Notes: generated by a model not told the origin, from the sequence alone. A stretch of 64,000 bases of DNA from Sphingopyxis terrae subsp. terrae NBRC 15098 (GCF_001598815.1 NZ_BCZQ01000003.1:1-64000); one strand, 5' to 3'; counted from the first letter of the stretch, positions 37,687-47,804 are shown. Numbers and translations are program-made.

Positions 37687-38688
37687 TCAACCGATCGTGA
37701 GGACGATCTTTCCCACGTGCGCGCCCGCCTGCATCCGCGCATGCGCGGCGGCGGCATCGGCAAGCGGAAAGGCCTGATCCATCGCGGGCTTCCAGGCCCC
37801 GCTGGAAAGCCGCGGCCACAGCGTCTTGTGAATCTCGTCGGCCAACGCGGCCTTGAAGTCGGCGCTGCGCGCCCGCAGCGTCGATCCGGACATCGTCAGA
37901 CGGCGGCGCATCAGCTGCGACATGTCGATTTCGGCTTTCGCGCCCCGCTGGAAGGCGATGGTGACGTGCCGCCCATCGTCGGCAAGACACGCAAGATTGC
38001 GCGGCACATAGTCGCCGCCGACCATATCCAGCACGACATCGACCCCCGCCCCGCCGGTAAAGCCCTTCACCGCCTCGACATAATCCTCGGCCGAATAATC
38101 GATCGCGAGGTCGGCGCCGAGCGCCCGCGCCGCGTCGCATTTGTCGGCGCTGCCGCAAGTGACGATGATGCGGATATCGAACAGCTTGCACAGGCCGATC
38201 GCCGTCGTGCCGATACCGCTGGTCCCGCCGTGGACGAGCGCCGTTTCCCCTTCCTTGACCCAGCCGCGCTCGAACAGATTATGCCATACCGTGAACACCG
38301 TTTCGGGCAGCGCCGCTGCTTCGGCCATGGTGAAACCCGCGGGAACGGGCAGCACGCTGCCCACCGGCGCGACGCAATATTCGGCATAGCCCCCGCCCGC
38401 GACCAGCGCGCAAACCGCCTGCCCCAGCATTTCGGGATCGCCGCCCGGTCCGGTGGCGACGACAGTGCCGGCGATTTCGAGGCCGGGAAGGTCCGATGCG
38501 CCTGGCGGCGGCGGATAGAAGCCCATGCGCTGGAGCACGTCGGGACGGTTCACCCCCGCCGCGGCGACGCGGATCAGCAACTCGCCCGGCCCCGGCCGCG
38601 GCACGGGTCGCTGCTCGGCAACGAGCACTTCGGGGCCGCCGGGTTCGCGGATCGCGACGGCGGTCATGCTCTCGGGCAGGCTGGTCAC
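37687..38688 (-). CDS. NAD(P)H:quinone oxidoreductase, zinc-free MDR family
   Basis: 333 residues. QOR/PIG3-type medium-chain reductase: AVAIREPGGPEVLV at the start, VNRPDVLQRMGFYPPPPG, PGLEIAGTV, and the nucleotide motif GGTSGIGTTAIGL. The structural and catalytic zinc cysteines are absent, as expected for quinone reductases. The GTG at 38688 has GGGGGA seven bases upstream; the ATG at 38667 is the alternative. Confidence 0.9.
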   Translation of the reverse strand: MTSLPESMTAVAIREPGGPEVLVAEQRPVPRPGPGELLIRVAAAGVNRPDVLQRMGFYPPPPGASDLPGLEIAGTVVATGPGGDPEMLGQAVCALVAGGGYAEYCVAPVGSVLPVPAGFTMAEAAALPETVFTVWHNLFERGWVKEGETALVHGGTSGIGTTAIGLCKLFDIRIIVTCGSADKCDAARALGADLAIDYSAEDYVEAVKGFTGGAGVDVVLDMVGGDYVPRNLACLADDGRHVTIAFQRGAKAEIDMSQLMRRRLTMSGSTLRARSADFKAALADEIHKTLWPRLSSGAWKPAMDQAFPLADAAAAHARMQAGAHVGKIVLTIG

Positions 38689-38801
38689 GCTAAATCCCCC
38701 ACTTTGTTCGATTTCCCACTCGCCCCGCCTTATTGACAGCCGCGGCGCAGGGGTCAACAGTTCGCGCCCCGCAAGACCGCAATTCGACAGGGAGGATGAC
38801 C

Positions 38802-38999
38802 ATGGACGACGACGACCTTCCCCGCCGCCGCGACGATGTGCTGGCGGCGCTCGCCAAACAGTCGCTCGACCCCTTGTCGGTCGCCGAACTCGACGATCGC
38901 CTTGCGGTGCTGGAAGCCGAGATAGCACGCACAAAGGCGCACAAGGCGGCAGCGGGCAGCTTCAAGGCAAATGCGGAGGCGCTGTTCCGCAAGGGATGA
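38802..38999 (+). CDS. DUF1192 family small protein
   Basis: 65 residues. The N-terminal MDDDDLPRRRDDVLAAL and the SVAELDDRLAVLEAEIARTKAH coiled-coil segment match DUF1192, found almost only in alphaproteobacteria and of unknown function. GGGAGG gives better spacing to 38802 than to the ATG at 38796. Its stop overlaps the start of the HEPN-type gene (ATGA). Confidence 0.85.
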   Translation: MDDDDLPRRRDDVLAALAKQSLDPLSVAELDDRLAVLEAEIARTKAHKAAAGSFKANAEALFRKG

Positions 39000-40003
39000 G
39001 CCGCTCTAATCCCAATTCGACCTCGCCAGTAAAGAAGGACGAAACGGGCTATCGAGTGCGCCTTCGTTTTCGCGCAACGAAAGCCTTGGGGATCGCCGAT
39101 TCCCAAATTCCGATCACCATTGATCGCCGAAATCTTGAGATACGTCCCGACCCACGCGATCAACCTTTGAACAAGGCCAAATGGTTCGTCCTCAGCGCGG
39201 GCGGCTTTAGAGATGAGCTCGAAGCGCTGCAGTTCGGGGAGCGCCTCCGATCAATCTTCCAGATTGCCTCTCTCTGCTCACATTGGGGCATTGATGTTGG
39301 CAACGACACAGCGACTAGTTGGATCGACGAAGAATATGCGCGTGAACTCGGACTGATTGAGCCTCACCAGCGCATCGCTGGAAACATCCACGGGCTAATG
39401 ACATTCCCAGACGATGATAGGACTAGGGTACCTCACTCCGAGATTACGCTGTCAGTGCAATCGAACGTAGAACACCTGCTTAGTGCGATCGAAAGCCTTG
39501 CCACTCAAGCGGACTTGGAAAAATACGCCGCCCAACGTGGTGTGACTTTGCTCAATCACGCGATCATGCAGTCAGAACCTCTGACCAGAATCGTTTTGGC
39601 ATTTTCGGCTGTAGAGAACCTAGGCCAGGCTGAGACATGGTCATCCGAACAGACACAGATGCTCAAGCAGGCAGCTGATGCCGTCCAAGCTCTTACTACG
39701 GGCAGCCCCGAAGAGCGACGAGAGGTCTCTGATGCAATTATCCGCGGGACGCATCGGATTGGTTTGAGACAAGGAGTAATCAGAGTTCTCCGCGAATTGG
39801 GCTTCGCTGACCGGATAAGGGAATGGGACAACCTTTACCGCCTTCGAAGCGGCGTAATCCACGGAACTGCGAAGCTAGACGACGGACAGCTCAACGAGCT
39901 AGCTGGCAAAAGCGTTAAATTCGCGATGGAAGTGACTATTCGAAGGCTCCAACACATGGGCTTGAACATTCCAGAAGTTGCCAAAACGCACTTCTCGTTT
40001 TGA
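38996..40003 (+). CDS. HEPN-like protein of unknown function, probably acquired
   Basis: 335 residues. The C-terminal third reads like a HEPN helical bundle: LAFSAVENLGQAETW, then LYRLRSGVIHGT with R284-x4-H289, the motif of HEPN ribonucleases. The N-terminal 150 residues (YRVRLRFRATKALGI, GGFRDELEALQFGERLR) match nothing I recognise. Base composition is unlike the surroundings: I count 32/60 GC at 39241-39300 and 29/60 at 39541-39600, against 40/60 at 40861-40920, and codons such as AGA, CTA and TTG are frequent. The start overlaps the DUF1192 stop, which gives translational coupling whether or not it was selected. No antitoxin or partner gene is adjacent. Confidence 0.6.
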   Translation: MSRSNPNSTSPVKKDETGYRVRLRFRATKALGIADSQIPITIDRRNLEIRPDPRDQPLNKAKWFVLSAGGFRDELEALQFGERLRSIFQIASLCSHWGIDVGNDTATSWIDEEYARELGLIEPHQRIAGNIHGLMTFPDDDRTRVPHSEITLSVQSNVEHLLSAIESLATQADLEKYAAQRGVTLLNHAIMQSEPLTRIVLAFSAVENLGQAETWSSEQTQMLKQAADAVQALTTGSPEERREVSDAIIRGTHRIGLRQGVIRVLRELGFADRIREWDNLYRLRSGVIHGTAKLDDGQLNELAGKSVKFAMEVTIRRLQHMGLNIPEVAKTHFSF

Positions 40004-40176
40004 ATTCCAGACCTTGCGCGCCCCAAATCCCAACGCCACGTTAACCATAAGACAAGCCTGTCATCGTAATTTCACACGACCTTCCGCTTTTCCCTTGCGG
40101 AGAGACGGGAGCATCGCCACGTTGTGTTCCTAGGGGCGGCCTCTCCCCGGCACGTCCCCGCAAGGAGATGAAGACC

Positions 40177-42513
40177 ATGCCGTCCTTTTCGGAGTCCCTC
40201 GAAAAGACCCTGCACAACGCGCTGAAGGCCGCGTCGGAGCGCCACCACGAATATGCGACGCTCGAGCATCTGCTCTACGCGCTGATCGACGACGAACATG
40301 CCGCCGAGGTGATGCGCGCGTGCGGCGTCGCGCTGGGCGAGTTGCAGTCGGCGGTGGTCCATTATCTCGACACCGAACTCGACAGCCTGAAGGTCGAGGG
40401 GCACAGCGACCCCTCCCCCACCAGCGGTTTCCAGCGCGTCGTCCAGCGCGCGATCCTGCACGTCCAGTCATCGGGCAAGGATGAGGTGACGGGCGCCAAT
40501 GTCCTTGTCGCGCTCTTCTCCGAACGCGAAAGCTATGCGGTCTATTTCCTGCAGCAGCAGGATCTGACGCGGCTCGATGCCGTTTCCTACCTCAGCCACG
40601 GCGTCGGCAAGGGCGGCAAGCCCTCGCCCACCGCCGAGCCCGAGGAAAAGGAAGAAGCGAAGGACAAGAGCGAAGGCAAGAACAAGAAGGAAACCGCGCT
40701 CGACCAGTTCACGGTCAACCTCAACGAAAAGGCGAAGGGCGGCAAGGTCGACCCGCTGATCGGCCGCAGCGCCGAGGTTGACCGCACGATCCAGATTCTC
40801 TGCCGCCGCAGCAAGAACAACCCGCTCTATGTGGGCGACCCCGGCGTCGGCAAGACCGCGATCGCCGAGGGCCTCGCGCGCAAGATCATCGAGGGCGACG
40901 TGCCCGAGGTGCTGAAGGAAGCGGTGATCTATTCGCTCGATATGGGCGCGCTGCTCGCTGGCACGCGCTATCGCGGCGATTTCGAGGAGCGGCTGAAACA
41001 GGTCGTCTCCGAACTCGAAGGCATGCCGCACGCGATCCTGTTCATAGACGAGATCCACACGGTGATCGGTGCCGGCGCGACGAGCGGCGGCGCGATGGAC
41101 GCCTCGAACCTCCTGAAGCCCGCATTGTCGGGCGGTGTGATCCGCTGCATCGGGTCGACCACCTACAAGGAGTTCCGCAATCATTTCGAGAAGGACCGCG
41201 CGCTGCTGCGCCGGTTCCAGAAGATCGATGTGATCGAACCGAGCATCGAGGACACGAAGAAGATCCTCGCCGGCTTGCGCGACGCGTTCGAGAGCCATCA
41301 TAATGTGAAATACACCGCCGACGCGATCAACGCGGCGGTCGAGCTGTCGTCGCGTTACATCAACGACCGCAAGCTGCCCGACAAGGCGATCGACGTGATC
41401 GACGAAGTCGGCGCGATGCAGATGCTGGTGCCGCCGTCGAAGCGCCGCAAGACGATCACCGCCAAGGAGATCGAGGCGGTGATCGCGACGATGGCGCGCA
41501 TCCCGCCCAAATCGGTGTCGAGCGATGACAAGAAGGTTCTCGAAACGCTCGAGACCGACCTGAAGCGCGTCGTCTTCGGCCAGAATACCGCGATCGAGGT
41601 GCTGTCGTCGGCGATCAAGCTCAGCCGCGCCGGGCTGCGCGATCCCGAAAAGCCGATCGGCAATTATCTGTTCAGCGGCCCCACCGGTGTCGGCAAGACC
41701 GAGGTCGCGAAACAGCTCGCGCATCTGCTCGGCATTCCGCTCCAGCGGTTCGACATGTCCGAATATATGGAACGCCATTCGGTGAGCCGCCTGATCGGCG
41801 CGCCGCCGGGCTATGTCGGCTATGACCAGGGCGGCCTGTTGACCGACGCGATCGACCAGAACCCGCACTGCGTGCTGCTGCTCGACGAGATCGAGAAGGC
41901 GCATCCCGACCTGTTCAACATCCTGCTCCAGGTGATGGACAATGGCCGGCTGACCGACCACCACGGCAAGACGGTCGATTTCCGCAACGTGATCCTGATC
42001 ATGACAACCAATGCGGGCGCGAGCGACATGACGCGCGAGTCGATCGGTTTCGGCACCCAGACGCGCGAGGATGCGCAGGAAGAGGCGGTGAAGCGCATGT
42101 TCACCCCCGAATTCCGCAACCGCCTCGATGCGATCGTCCCCTTCGGCTATCTGCCGCCCGAAGTCGTGGCGCGCGTCGTCGACAAGTTCATCCTGCAACT
42201 CGAACTGCAGCTTGCCGACCGCAACGTCCACATCCAGCTCGACGACAAGGCGCGCGAATGGTTGACCGCCAAGGGCTATGACAAGCTCTATGGCGCACGC
42301 CCGATGGGCCGCCTGATCCAGGAAAAGATCAAGCAGCCGCTCGCCGAAGAACTGCTCTTCGGCAAGCTCGTCCACGGCGGCGAGGTCAAGGTGAAGCTGA
42401 AAACCGGCGAGGATGCCAAGGTCGGCAATCCGCTGAGCTTCGAAATCACCCCGGCGGCGCCCAAAGCGAGCAAGGGCAAGGGCAAGGCCAAAGCCGAGAA
42501 GGCGGCAGAGTAG
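40177..42513 (+). CDS. clpA: ATP-dependent Clp protease ATP-binding subunit ClpA
   Basis: 778 residues. Order: N-domain (1-145; SESLEKTLHNALKAASERHHEYATLEHLL), an acidic Lys/Glu linker, AAA-1 (GDPGVGKT, LFIDEIHTVIGAG) and AAA-2 (GPTGVGKT, LLLDEIEKAHPD), with an IGF loop in ESIGFGTQ for docking to ClpP. It unfolds substrates for ClpP. The ATG at 40177 has AAGGAG nine bases upstream; 40168 is too close to it. clpS, often adjacent in relatives, is not here. Confidence 0.95.
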   Translation: MPSFSESLEKTLHNALKAASERHHEYATLEHLLYALIDDEHAAEVMRACGVALGELQSAVVHYLDTELDSLKVEGHSDPSPTSGFQRVVQRAILHVQSSGKDEVTGANVLVALFSERESYAVYFLQQQDLTRLDAVSYLSHGVGKGGKPSPTAEPEEKEEAKDKSEGKNKKETALDQFTVNLNEKAKGGKVDPLIGRSAEVDRTIQILCRRSKNNPLYVGDPGVGKTAIAEGLARKIIEGDVPEVLKEAVIYSLDMGALLAGTRYRGDFEERLKQVVSELEGMPHAILFIDEIHTVIGAGATSGGAMDASNLLKPALSGGVIRCIGSTTYKEFRNHFEKDRALLRRFQKIDVIEPSIEDTKKILAGLRDAFESHHNVKYTADAINAAVELSSRYINDRKLPDKAIDVIDEVGAMQMLVPPSKRRKTITAKEIEAVIATMARIPPKSVSSDDKKVLETLETDLKRVVFGQNTAIEVLSSAIKLSRAGLRDPEKPIGNYLFSGPTGVGKTEVAKQLAHLLGIPLQRFDMSEYMERHSVSRLIGAPPGYVGYDQGGLLTDAIDQNPHCVLLLDEIEKAHPDLFNILLQVMDNGRLTDHHGKTVDFRNVILIMTTNAGASDMTRESIGFGTQTREDAQEEAVKRMFTPEFRNRLDAIVPFGYLPPEVVARVVDKFILQLELQLADRNVHIQLDDKAREWLTAKGYDKLYGARPMGRLIQEKIKQPLAEELLFGKLVHGGEVKVKLKTGEDAKVGNPLSFEITPAAPKASKGKGKAKAEKAAE

Positions 42514-42523
42514 AAACCGCTTC

Positions 42524-42551
42524 AACCCCTACCGCTTGCGGGAGGGGTTTT
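42524..42551 (+). terminator. Rho-independent terminator after clpA
   Basis: AACCCCTACCGC and GCGGGAGGGGTT pair around a TT loop and run into TTTTGTTT, 11 bases after the clpA stop. Confidence 0.85.
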
Positions 42552-42597
42552 GTTTGACCCCCTCGCTTTTTGGGGCTGCGGCGCCTATATCACCTGC

Positions 42598-43437
42598 ATG
42601 TACAACTACATCTCCGTAACCGCCGACGAAGCGGCCACCCCCGCCCGCGTCCGCGACGGCACGATCAAGCTGCACGACGAATCCGGCTTTGCCGGAATGC
42701 GCAAGGCCGGCCGGCTGTCGGCCGAGATCCTCGACGCGCTCGTTCCTTTCATCCAGCCCGGTGTGACCACCGGGGCGATCGACGATCTGGTGCGCGAGAA
42801 GATGCTTGCGGGCGGCGGCATTCCCGCGACGCTGGGCTATCGCGGCTTCACGCATAGCTGTTGCACCAGCATCAACCATGTCGTGTGCCACGGGATTCCC
42901 GACGACAAGCCGCTGCGCGAAGGCGATATCGTCAATGTCGACGTTACCAGCATCGTCGATGGCTGGCATGGCGACACCAGCCGCATGTATCTGGTCGGCG
43001 AGGTTCCGATCAAGGCGCGGCGGCTGGTCGACGTGACCTATGAATGTCTGATGCTGGGCATCGAACAGGCGAAACCGGGCAATACGATGGGCGACGTCGC
43101 GCACGCGATCCAGAGCCACGCCGAACGCCATCGCTATTCGGTGGTGCGCGATTTTTGCGGTCACGGGCTCGGCCAGATGTTCCACGATGCGCCCGAAGTG
43201 GTCCACGCCGGGCGCCCCGGCACCGGCCCGGAGCTGAGGCCCGGCATGTTCTTCACCATCGAACCGATGATCAACACCGGCAAATATGCCGTGAAGATGC
43301 TTGCCGACGGCTGGACTGCAGTGACGCGCGACCGGTCGCTTTCGGCGCAGTTCGAACATAGCATCGGCATCACCGATGACGGCTGCGAAATCTTTACCGC
43401 AAGCCCCAAGGGACTCAACGCCCCGCCCTGGGCCTGA
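42598..43437 (+). CDS. map: methionine aminopeptidase type I
   Basis: 279 residues. Metal ligands are visible in NVDVTSIVDGWHGDTSRMY (two Asp), FCGHGLGQMFHDAP (His), FFTIEPM (Glu) and EHSIGI (Glu). It removes the initiator methionine. An N-terminal extension of about 30 residues (MYNYISVTADEAATPARVRDG) precedes the core. The ATG at 42598 lacks an obvious ribosome site. Confidence 0.95.
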   Translation: MYNYISVTADEAATPARVRDGTIKLHDESGFAGMRKAGRLSAEILDALVPFIQPGVTTGAIDDLVREKMLAGGGIPATLGYRGFTHSCCTSINHVVCHGIPDDKPLREGDIVNVDVTSIVDGWHGDTSRMYLVGEVPIKARRLVDVTYECLMLGIEQAKPGNTMGDVAHAIQSHAERHRYSVVRDFCGHGLGQMFHDAPEVVHAGRPGTGPELRPGMFFTIEPMINTGKYAVKMLADGWTAVTRDRSLSAQFEHSIGITDDGCEIFTASPKGLNAPPWA

Positions 43438-43505
43438 AACCTGCCACAGACTTTAGGTAGAACACCCTAAATTCCCGCTTGCGAATCCGCTTCGCCCGGC
43501 GCAGT

Positions 43506-43523
43506 CTTGACGTGAACGTCAAG
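43506..43523. promoter_or_regulatory. 18-bp palindromic operator, LiuR/MerR-like
   Basis: CTTGACGTGAACGTCAAG has perfect 8-base arms around GA, 25 bases before the PQQ dehydrogenase start. It has the same design as the site at 7160-7177 and includes a TTGACG that could be a -35. A weaker TTTAGG/CCTAAA dyad lies near 43453-43470. Confidence 0.6.
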
Positions 43524-43548
43524 CATAGGACGTCGAGGGAGAGCGAAT

Positions 43549-45729
43549 ATGGCGAAACGGGTCATGGCGACCGCGCTGCTTTGTGGTGCGGCCTTGGTTC
43601 TGGCGGGTTGCAACGCGTCGAAGTCGGGCGGCACGGGCGGATCGCTCGACGATGCCGAGAAGGCGAGCGAAGCACTGCTCAAGACCGGCGGCAACGGCGA
43701 CAACTGGGCCGGCATCGGCTATGGCTATGACGAGCAGCGCTTCAGCCCGCTCACCGACATCAACGACAAGAATGTGGGCGAGCTTGGTATTGCCTGGTTC
43801 GCCGATCTTGAGGACGCGCGCGGACAGGAAGCGACCCCGGTCGTCGTCGATGGCAGCCTTTATGTCAGCCACGCCTGGTCGAAGGTCGACGCGTGGGACG
43901 CCGCGACCGGCAAGAAGCTCTGGTCCTTCGATCCCAAGGTGCCGGGCGACCGCGCGGTCAACGCCTGCTGCGACGTCGTCAATCGCGGCGTCGCGGTATG
44001 GGGCGACAAGCTCTTCGTCGGCGCACTCGACGGGCGGCTGATCGCGCTCGACCGCAAGACCGGCAAGGAACTGTGGTCGACGCAGACCTTCGATCCCCAA
44101 AAGCCCTACACGATCACCGGCGCGCCGCGCGTCGTGAAGGACATGGTGCTGATCGGCAGCGGCGGCGCCGAATTCGGGGTGCGCGGCTATGTCACCGCCT
44201 ATGATGCCGACACCGGCAAGGAACGCTGGCGCTTCTACACCGCGCCGAACCCCGAAAAGAAGAAGGACGGCGCCGCAAGCGACGACATCTTCGCGTCGAA
44301 AGGCAATGCAACCTGGTCAGACCAAGGGGAATGGAAGACGTCGGGCGGCGGCGGCACGGTGTGGGACGCGATCGTCTATGACAAGGATCTCGACCAGATC
44401 TATCTCGGCGTCGGCAACGGCAATCCGTGGAACCATGGTACGCGTTCGAACGGCGAAGGCGACAACTGGTTCCTCTCGTCCGTGGTGGCGCTCGATGCGT
44501 CAACCGGCAAATATAAATGGCATTATCAGGAAACGCCGGGCGAGAGCTGGGACTATACCGCGACGCAGCCGATCATCCTTGCCGAGCAGGCGGTGAACGG
44601 CACGCCGACCAAAGTGCTGTATCATGCACCGAAGAACGGCTTTTTCTTCACGATCGACCGCACGACCGGCAAGCTGATCGACGCCAAACCCTTCGTCGAC
44701 GGGATCAACTGGGCGACCGGCTATGACATGGCCACCGGTCGGCCGATCGAAAATCCCGATGCACGCTTCTACAAGACCGGCAAGCCCTTCATCGCGATCC
44801 CGGGCGCGCTCGGCGCGCACAACTGGCACCCGATGAGCTACAACCCGGCCACCGGCCTCGTCTATATTCCGGCGCAGCAGATTCCGCAGGGCTATATCCA
44901 GGATATGGACGAGCTGGACCGGCGCAAGGTGCTCGGCTTCAACATCGGCGCCTCGCTGACCGCGGCGATGCTGCCCGACGACAAGGCCGCCTTCCGCGCG
45001 GCCGTCGCCGCGACCACCGGCCGTCTCGTTGCCTTCGACCCACGCACCGGCAAGGTCGCTTGGGGCGTCGACTATCCCGCCGCATGGAATGGCGGCACGA
45101 TGACGACCGCCGGCAATCTGGTCTTCCAGGGAACGAGCACCGGGCGCTTCCGCGCCTATGCCGCCGACACCGGCAAGCAGCTCCTCGACCTCGACATGCA
45201 GTCGGGGATCGTCAGCGCGCCATCGACCTTCCGCGTCGGCGGGGTGCAATATGTCGCTTTCCAGACCAGCAAGGGCGGCGCCTTTCCGCTCGTCGCCGGG
45301 GTCGCGGGCGGCGTGACGCGCAAGGTGCCCAATATTCCCCGCCTCGTGGTGCTCAAACTCGGCGGCACGGTGCAGTTCCCCGCCCCGCCCGCGACCACGA
45401 CGCTGGCGTGGAATCCGCCCGCGCAGTTCGGCACGCCGCAGCAGATCGCATCGGGCAAGGCGCATTTCGGGCGCTATTGCCAAGTCTGTCACGGCGACAG
45501 CGCGATCGGCAACGGCTTCACCCCTGACCTGCGCGTTTCGGGCGCGCTGACCAGTGCCGATGCATGGAAAGGCGTGATCCTCGACGGCGCGCTGAAGGAC
45601 CGCGGCATGGTGAGCTTTGCCAAGGTGCTGACCCCCGCCGATGTCGAGGCGATTCGCGCCTATGTCATCGACCGGTCGAACTGGACCAAGGCGAACCTGC
45701 CCGACGCGACGGCGCCCGTCGGGCGCTGA
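43549..45729 (+). CDS. quinohaemoprotein (PQQ and cytochrome c) alcohol dehydrogenase, lipoprotein
   Basis: 726 residues. An eight-bladed PQQ propeller (residues about 45-620) is fused to a C-terminal cytochrome c domain (CQVCH near residue 645). The vicinal disulfide cysteines (NACCDVV), the calcium ligands around GGAEFGVRG and GNGNPWNHG, and the catalytic Asp in ESWDYTATQP are all present. It oxidises primary alcohols in the periplasm and passes electrons through haem c. The leader ends LVLAGC, a lipobox, so it is predicted to be membrane-tethered. PQQ synthesis genes are not in the window. Confidence 0.93.
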   Translation: MAKRVMATALLCGAALVLAGCNASKSGGTGGSLDDAEKASEALLKTGGNGDNWAGIGYGYDEQRFSPLTDINDKNVGELGIAWFADLEDARGQEATPVVVDGSLYVSHAWSKVDAWDAATGKKLWSFDPKVPGDRAVNACCDVVNRGVAVWGDKLFVGALDGRLIALDRKTGKELWSTQTFDPQKPYTITGAPRVVKDMVLIGSGGAEFGVRGYVTAYDADTGKERWRFYTAPNPEKKKDGAASDDIFASKGNATWSDQGEWKTSGGGGTVWDAIVYDKDLDQIYLGVGNGNPWNHGTRSNGEGDNWFLSSVVALDASTGKYKWHYQETPGESWDYTATQPIILAEQAVNGTPTKVLYHAPKNGFFFTIDRTTGKLIDAKPFVDGINWATGYDMATGRPIENPDARFYKTGKPFIAIPGALGAHNWHPMSYNPATGLVYIPAQQIPQGYIQDMDELDRRKVLGFNIGASLTAAMLPDDKAAFRAAVAATTGRLVAFDPRTGKVAWGVDYPAAWNGGTMTTAGNLVFQGTSTGRFRAYAADTGKQLLDLDMQSGIVSAPSTFRVGGVQYVAFQTSKGGAFPLVAGVAGGVTRKVPNIPRLVVLKLGGTVQFPAPPATTTLAWNPPAQFGTPQQIASGKAHFGRYCQVCHGDSAIGNGFTPDLRVSGALTSADAWKGVILDGALKDRGMVSFAKVLTPADVEAIRAYVIDRSNWTKANLPDATAPVGR

Positions 45730-45750
45730 TTGCACAAAATTTAATCACCG

Positions 45751-45791
45751 AAATCACGCCGTTGCCCAAAGGACGGGCAGCGGCGTAATTT
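45751..45791 (+). terminator. hairpin after the alcohol dehydrogenase gene
   Basis: AAATCACGCCGTTGCCC and GGGCAGCGGCGTAATTT pair over 17 bases with two mismatches around a 7-base loop. AT-rich flanks on both sides make it a likely bidirectional or Rho-independent stop. Confidence 0.65.
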
Positions 45792-45830
45792 CGTGCCAAA
45801 TTTCTTACCGAAAGCTTGCGATTCGCCAAT

Positions 45831-45845
45831 TGGCACGGGTCTTGA
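45831..45845 (+). promoter_or_regulatory. sigma-54-like promoter of glnB-glnA
   Basis: TGGCAC, five bases, TTGA matches the -24/-12 consensus TGGCAC-N5-TTGC except for the last base. It lies 113 bases before glnB. NtrC sites could not be placed with confidence. Confidence 0.55.
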
Positions 45846-45955
45846 TTGGTGCAAGATGGCCGCACACCGCACCGACTCACGGGGGAAACCGGTTCAGGCG
45901 CACCTGACCCGGCTTCGACCACAGGCAAAGGTGGAAGGCCCAAAGGGGGACATGA

Positions 45956-46297
<342 letters not shown>

Positions 46298-46369
46298 GCT
46301 TCCATCGCTCCATCCCGTTCAACAGACGCCGGTCCAGCCGGTACTATTCGCAAAAAGGAAGAAGTGACC

Positions 46370-47782
46370 ATGGCCACCAAGCCGAAGGATATCATCGCCC
46401 GGATCAAGGATAATGACATCGAGTGGGTCGATCTGCGCTTCACCGATCCCAAGGGCAAATGGCAGCATCTGACCATGTGCGCCGGCGTGATCGACGAAGA
46501 CGCCCTCGAAGACGGCCTGATGTTCGACGGATCGTCGATCGAAGGCTGGAAGGCGATCAACGAAAGCGACATGATCCTGAAGCCCGATCTCGAAGCGGTC
46601 TATGACGATCCCTTCTCGGCAACCCCGATGCTGGTGATGTTCTGCGACATCGTCGAGCCTTCGACCGGCGAAGGCTATGCCCGCGACCCGCGCACGACCG
46701 CGAAGCGCGCCGAAGCTTATGTCGCCTCGACCGGCATCGGCGACACCGTCTATGTCGGTCCCGAAGCCGAGTTCTTCATGTTCGACGACGTCCGCTTCGA
46801 AACGGGCTACAACAAGTCGGGTTTCGAAATCGACGATATCGAACTGCCGACCAACACCGGCCGCGCCTATGAAGGCGGCAACCTTGGCCATCGTCCGCGC
46901 GCCAAGGGCGGTTACTTCCCGGTCGCGCCCGTTGACAGTGCCGTCGACATCCGCGCCGAAATGGTCTCGACCATGCTCGAAATGGGCCTGCCCTGCGACA
47001 AGCATCACCATGAAGTCGCCGCCGCGCAGCACGAGCTGGGCCTGACCTTCGGCACGCTGACGCAGACCGCCGACCGCATGCAGATCTACAAATATGTCGT
47101 GCATCAGGTCGCCCATGCCTATGGCAAGACTGCGACCTTCATGCCCAAGCCGATCAAGGACGATAACGGATCGGGCATGCACACCCACATCTCGATCTGG
47201 GAAAAGGGCAAGCCGCTTTTTGCCGGCAACGGCTATGCCGGGCTTTCGGACATGTGCCTCTATTTCATCGGCGGCGTCATCAAGCACGCCAAGGCGCTCA
47301 ATGCCTTCACCAACCCGACGACGAACAGCTACAAGCGCCTCGTCCCGGGCTTCGAGGCACCGGTGCTGCTCGCCTATTCGTCGCGCAACCGTTCGGCTTC
47401 GTGCCGCATCCCCTATGGCGCGGGCGCCAAGGCGAAGCGCGTCGAATTCCGCTTCCCCGATGCGATGGCAAACCCCTATCTCTGCTATTCGGCGCTGCTG
47501 ATGGCGGGGCTCGACGGCATCCAGAACAAGATCCACCCCGGCGACGCGATGGACAAGAATCTCTATGATCTGCCGCCCGAAGAACTCGCCGAAGTCCCGA
47601 CCGTCTGTGGCAGCCTGCGCGAAGCGCTCGACAGCCTCGCGGCCGATCACGACTTCCTCTTGAAGGGCGACGTCTTCTCGAAGGATCAGATCGAAGCCTA
47701 TATCGAACTCAAATGGGCCGAAGTTTACAACTTCGAACAGACCCCGAGCCCGGTCGAATTCGACATGTATTACAGCGCCTGA
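46370..47782 (+). CDS. glnA: glutamine synthetase type I
   Basis: 470 residues. It condenses glutamate and ammonia with [22 protein letters not shown], the ATP-binding [16 protein letters not shown], and the adenylylation-site tyrosine in NLYDLPPEE are present, so this is the regulated GSI-beta form. The ATG at 46370 has AAGGAAG at good spacing; an in-frame GTG at 46364 is too close. Confidence 0.98.
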   Translation: MATKPKDIIARIKDNDIEWVDLRFTDPKGKWQHLTMCAGVIDEDALEDGLMFDGSSIEGWKAINESDMILKPDLEAVYDDPFSATPMLVMFCDIVEPSTGEGYARDPRTTAKRAEAYVASTGIGDTVYVGPEAEFFMFDDVRFETGYNKSGFEIDDIELPTNTGRAYEGGNLGHRPRAKGGYFPVAPVDSAVDIRAEMVSTMLEMGLPCDKHHHEVAAAQHELGLTFGTLTQTADRMQIYKYVVHQVAHAYGKTATFMPKPIKDDNGSGMHTHISIWEKGKPLFAGNGYAGLSDMCLYFIGGVIKHAKALNAFTNPTTNSYKRLVPGFEAPVLLAYSSRNRSASCRIPYGAGAKAKRVEFRFPDAMANPYLCYSALLMAGLDGIQNKIHPGDAMDKNLYDLPPEELAEVPTVCGSLREALDSLAADHDFLLKGDVFSKDQIEAYIELKWAEVYNFEQTPSPVEFDMYYSA

Positions 47783-47804
47783 TCTGCAGCGATCAGTCAC
47801 GCTC

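Noticed and set aside
40041..40048. TTAACCAT, a CtrA-like half-site upstream of clpA
   Set aside because: There is no second half-site at the right spacing; a single 8-base match is expected by chance.
40064..40176. Possible sigma-32 heat-shock promoter of clpA
   Set aside because: CTTG occurs near 40098 but no acceptable -10 follows at the right distance.
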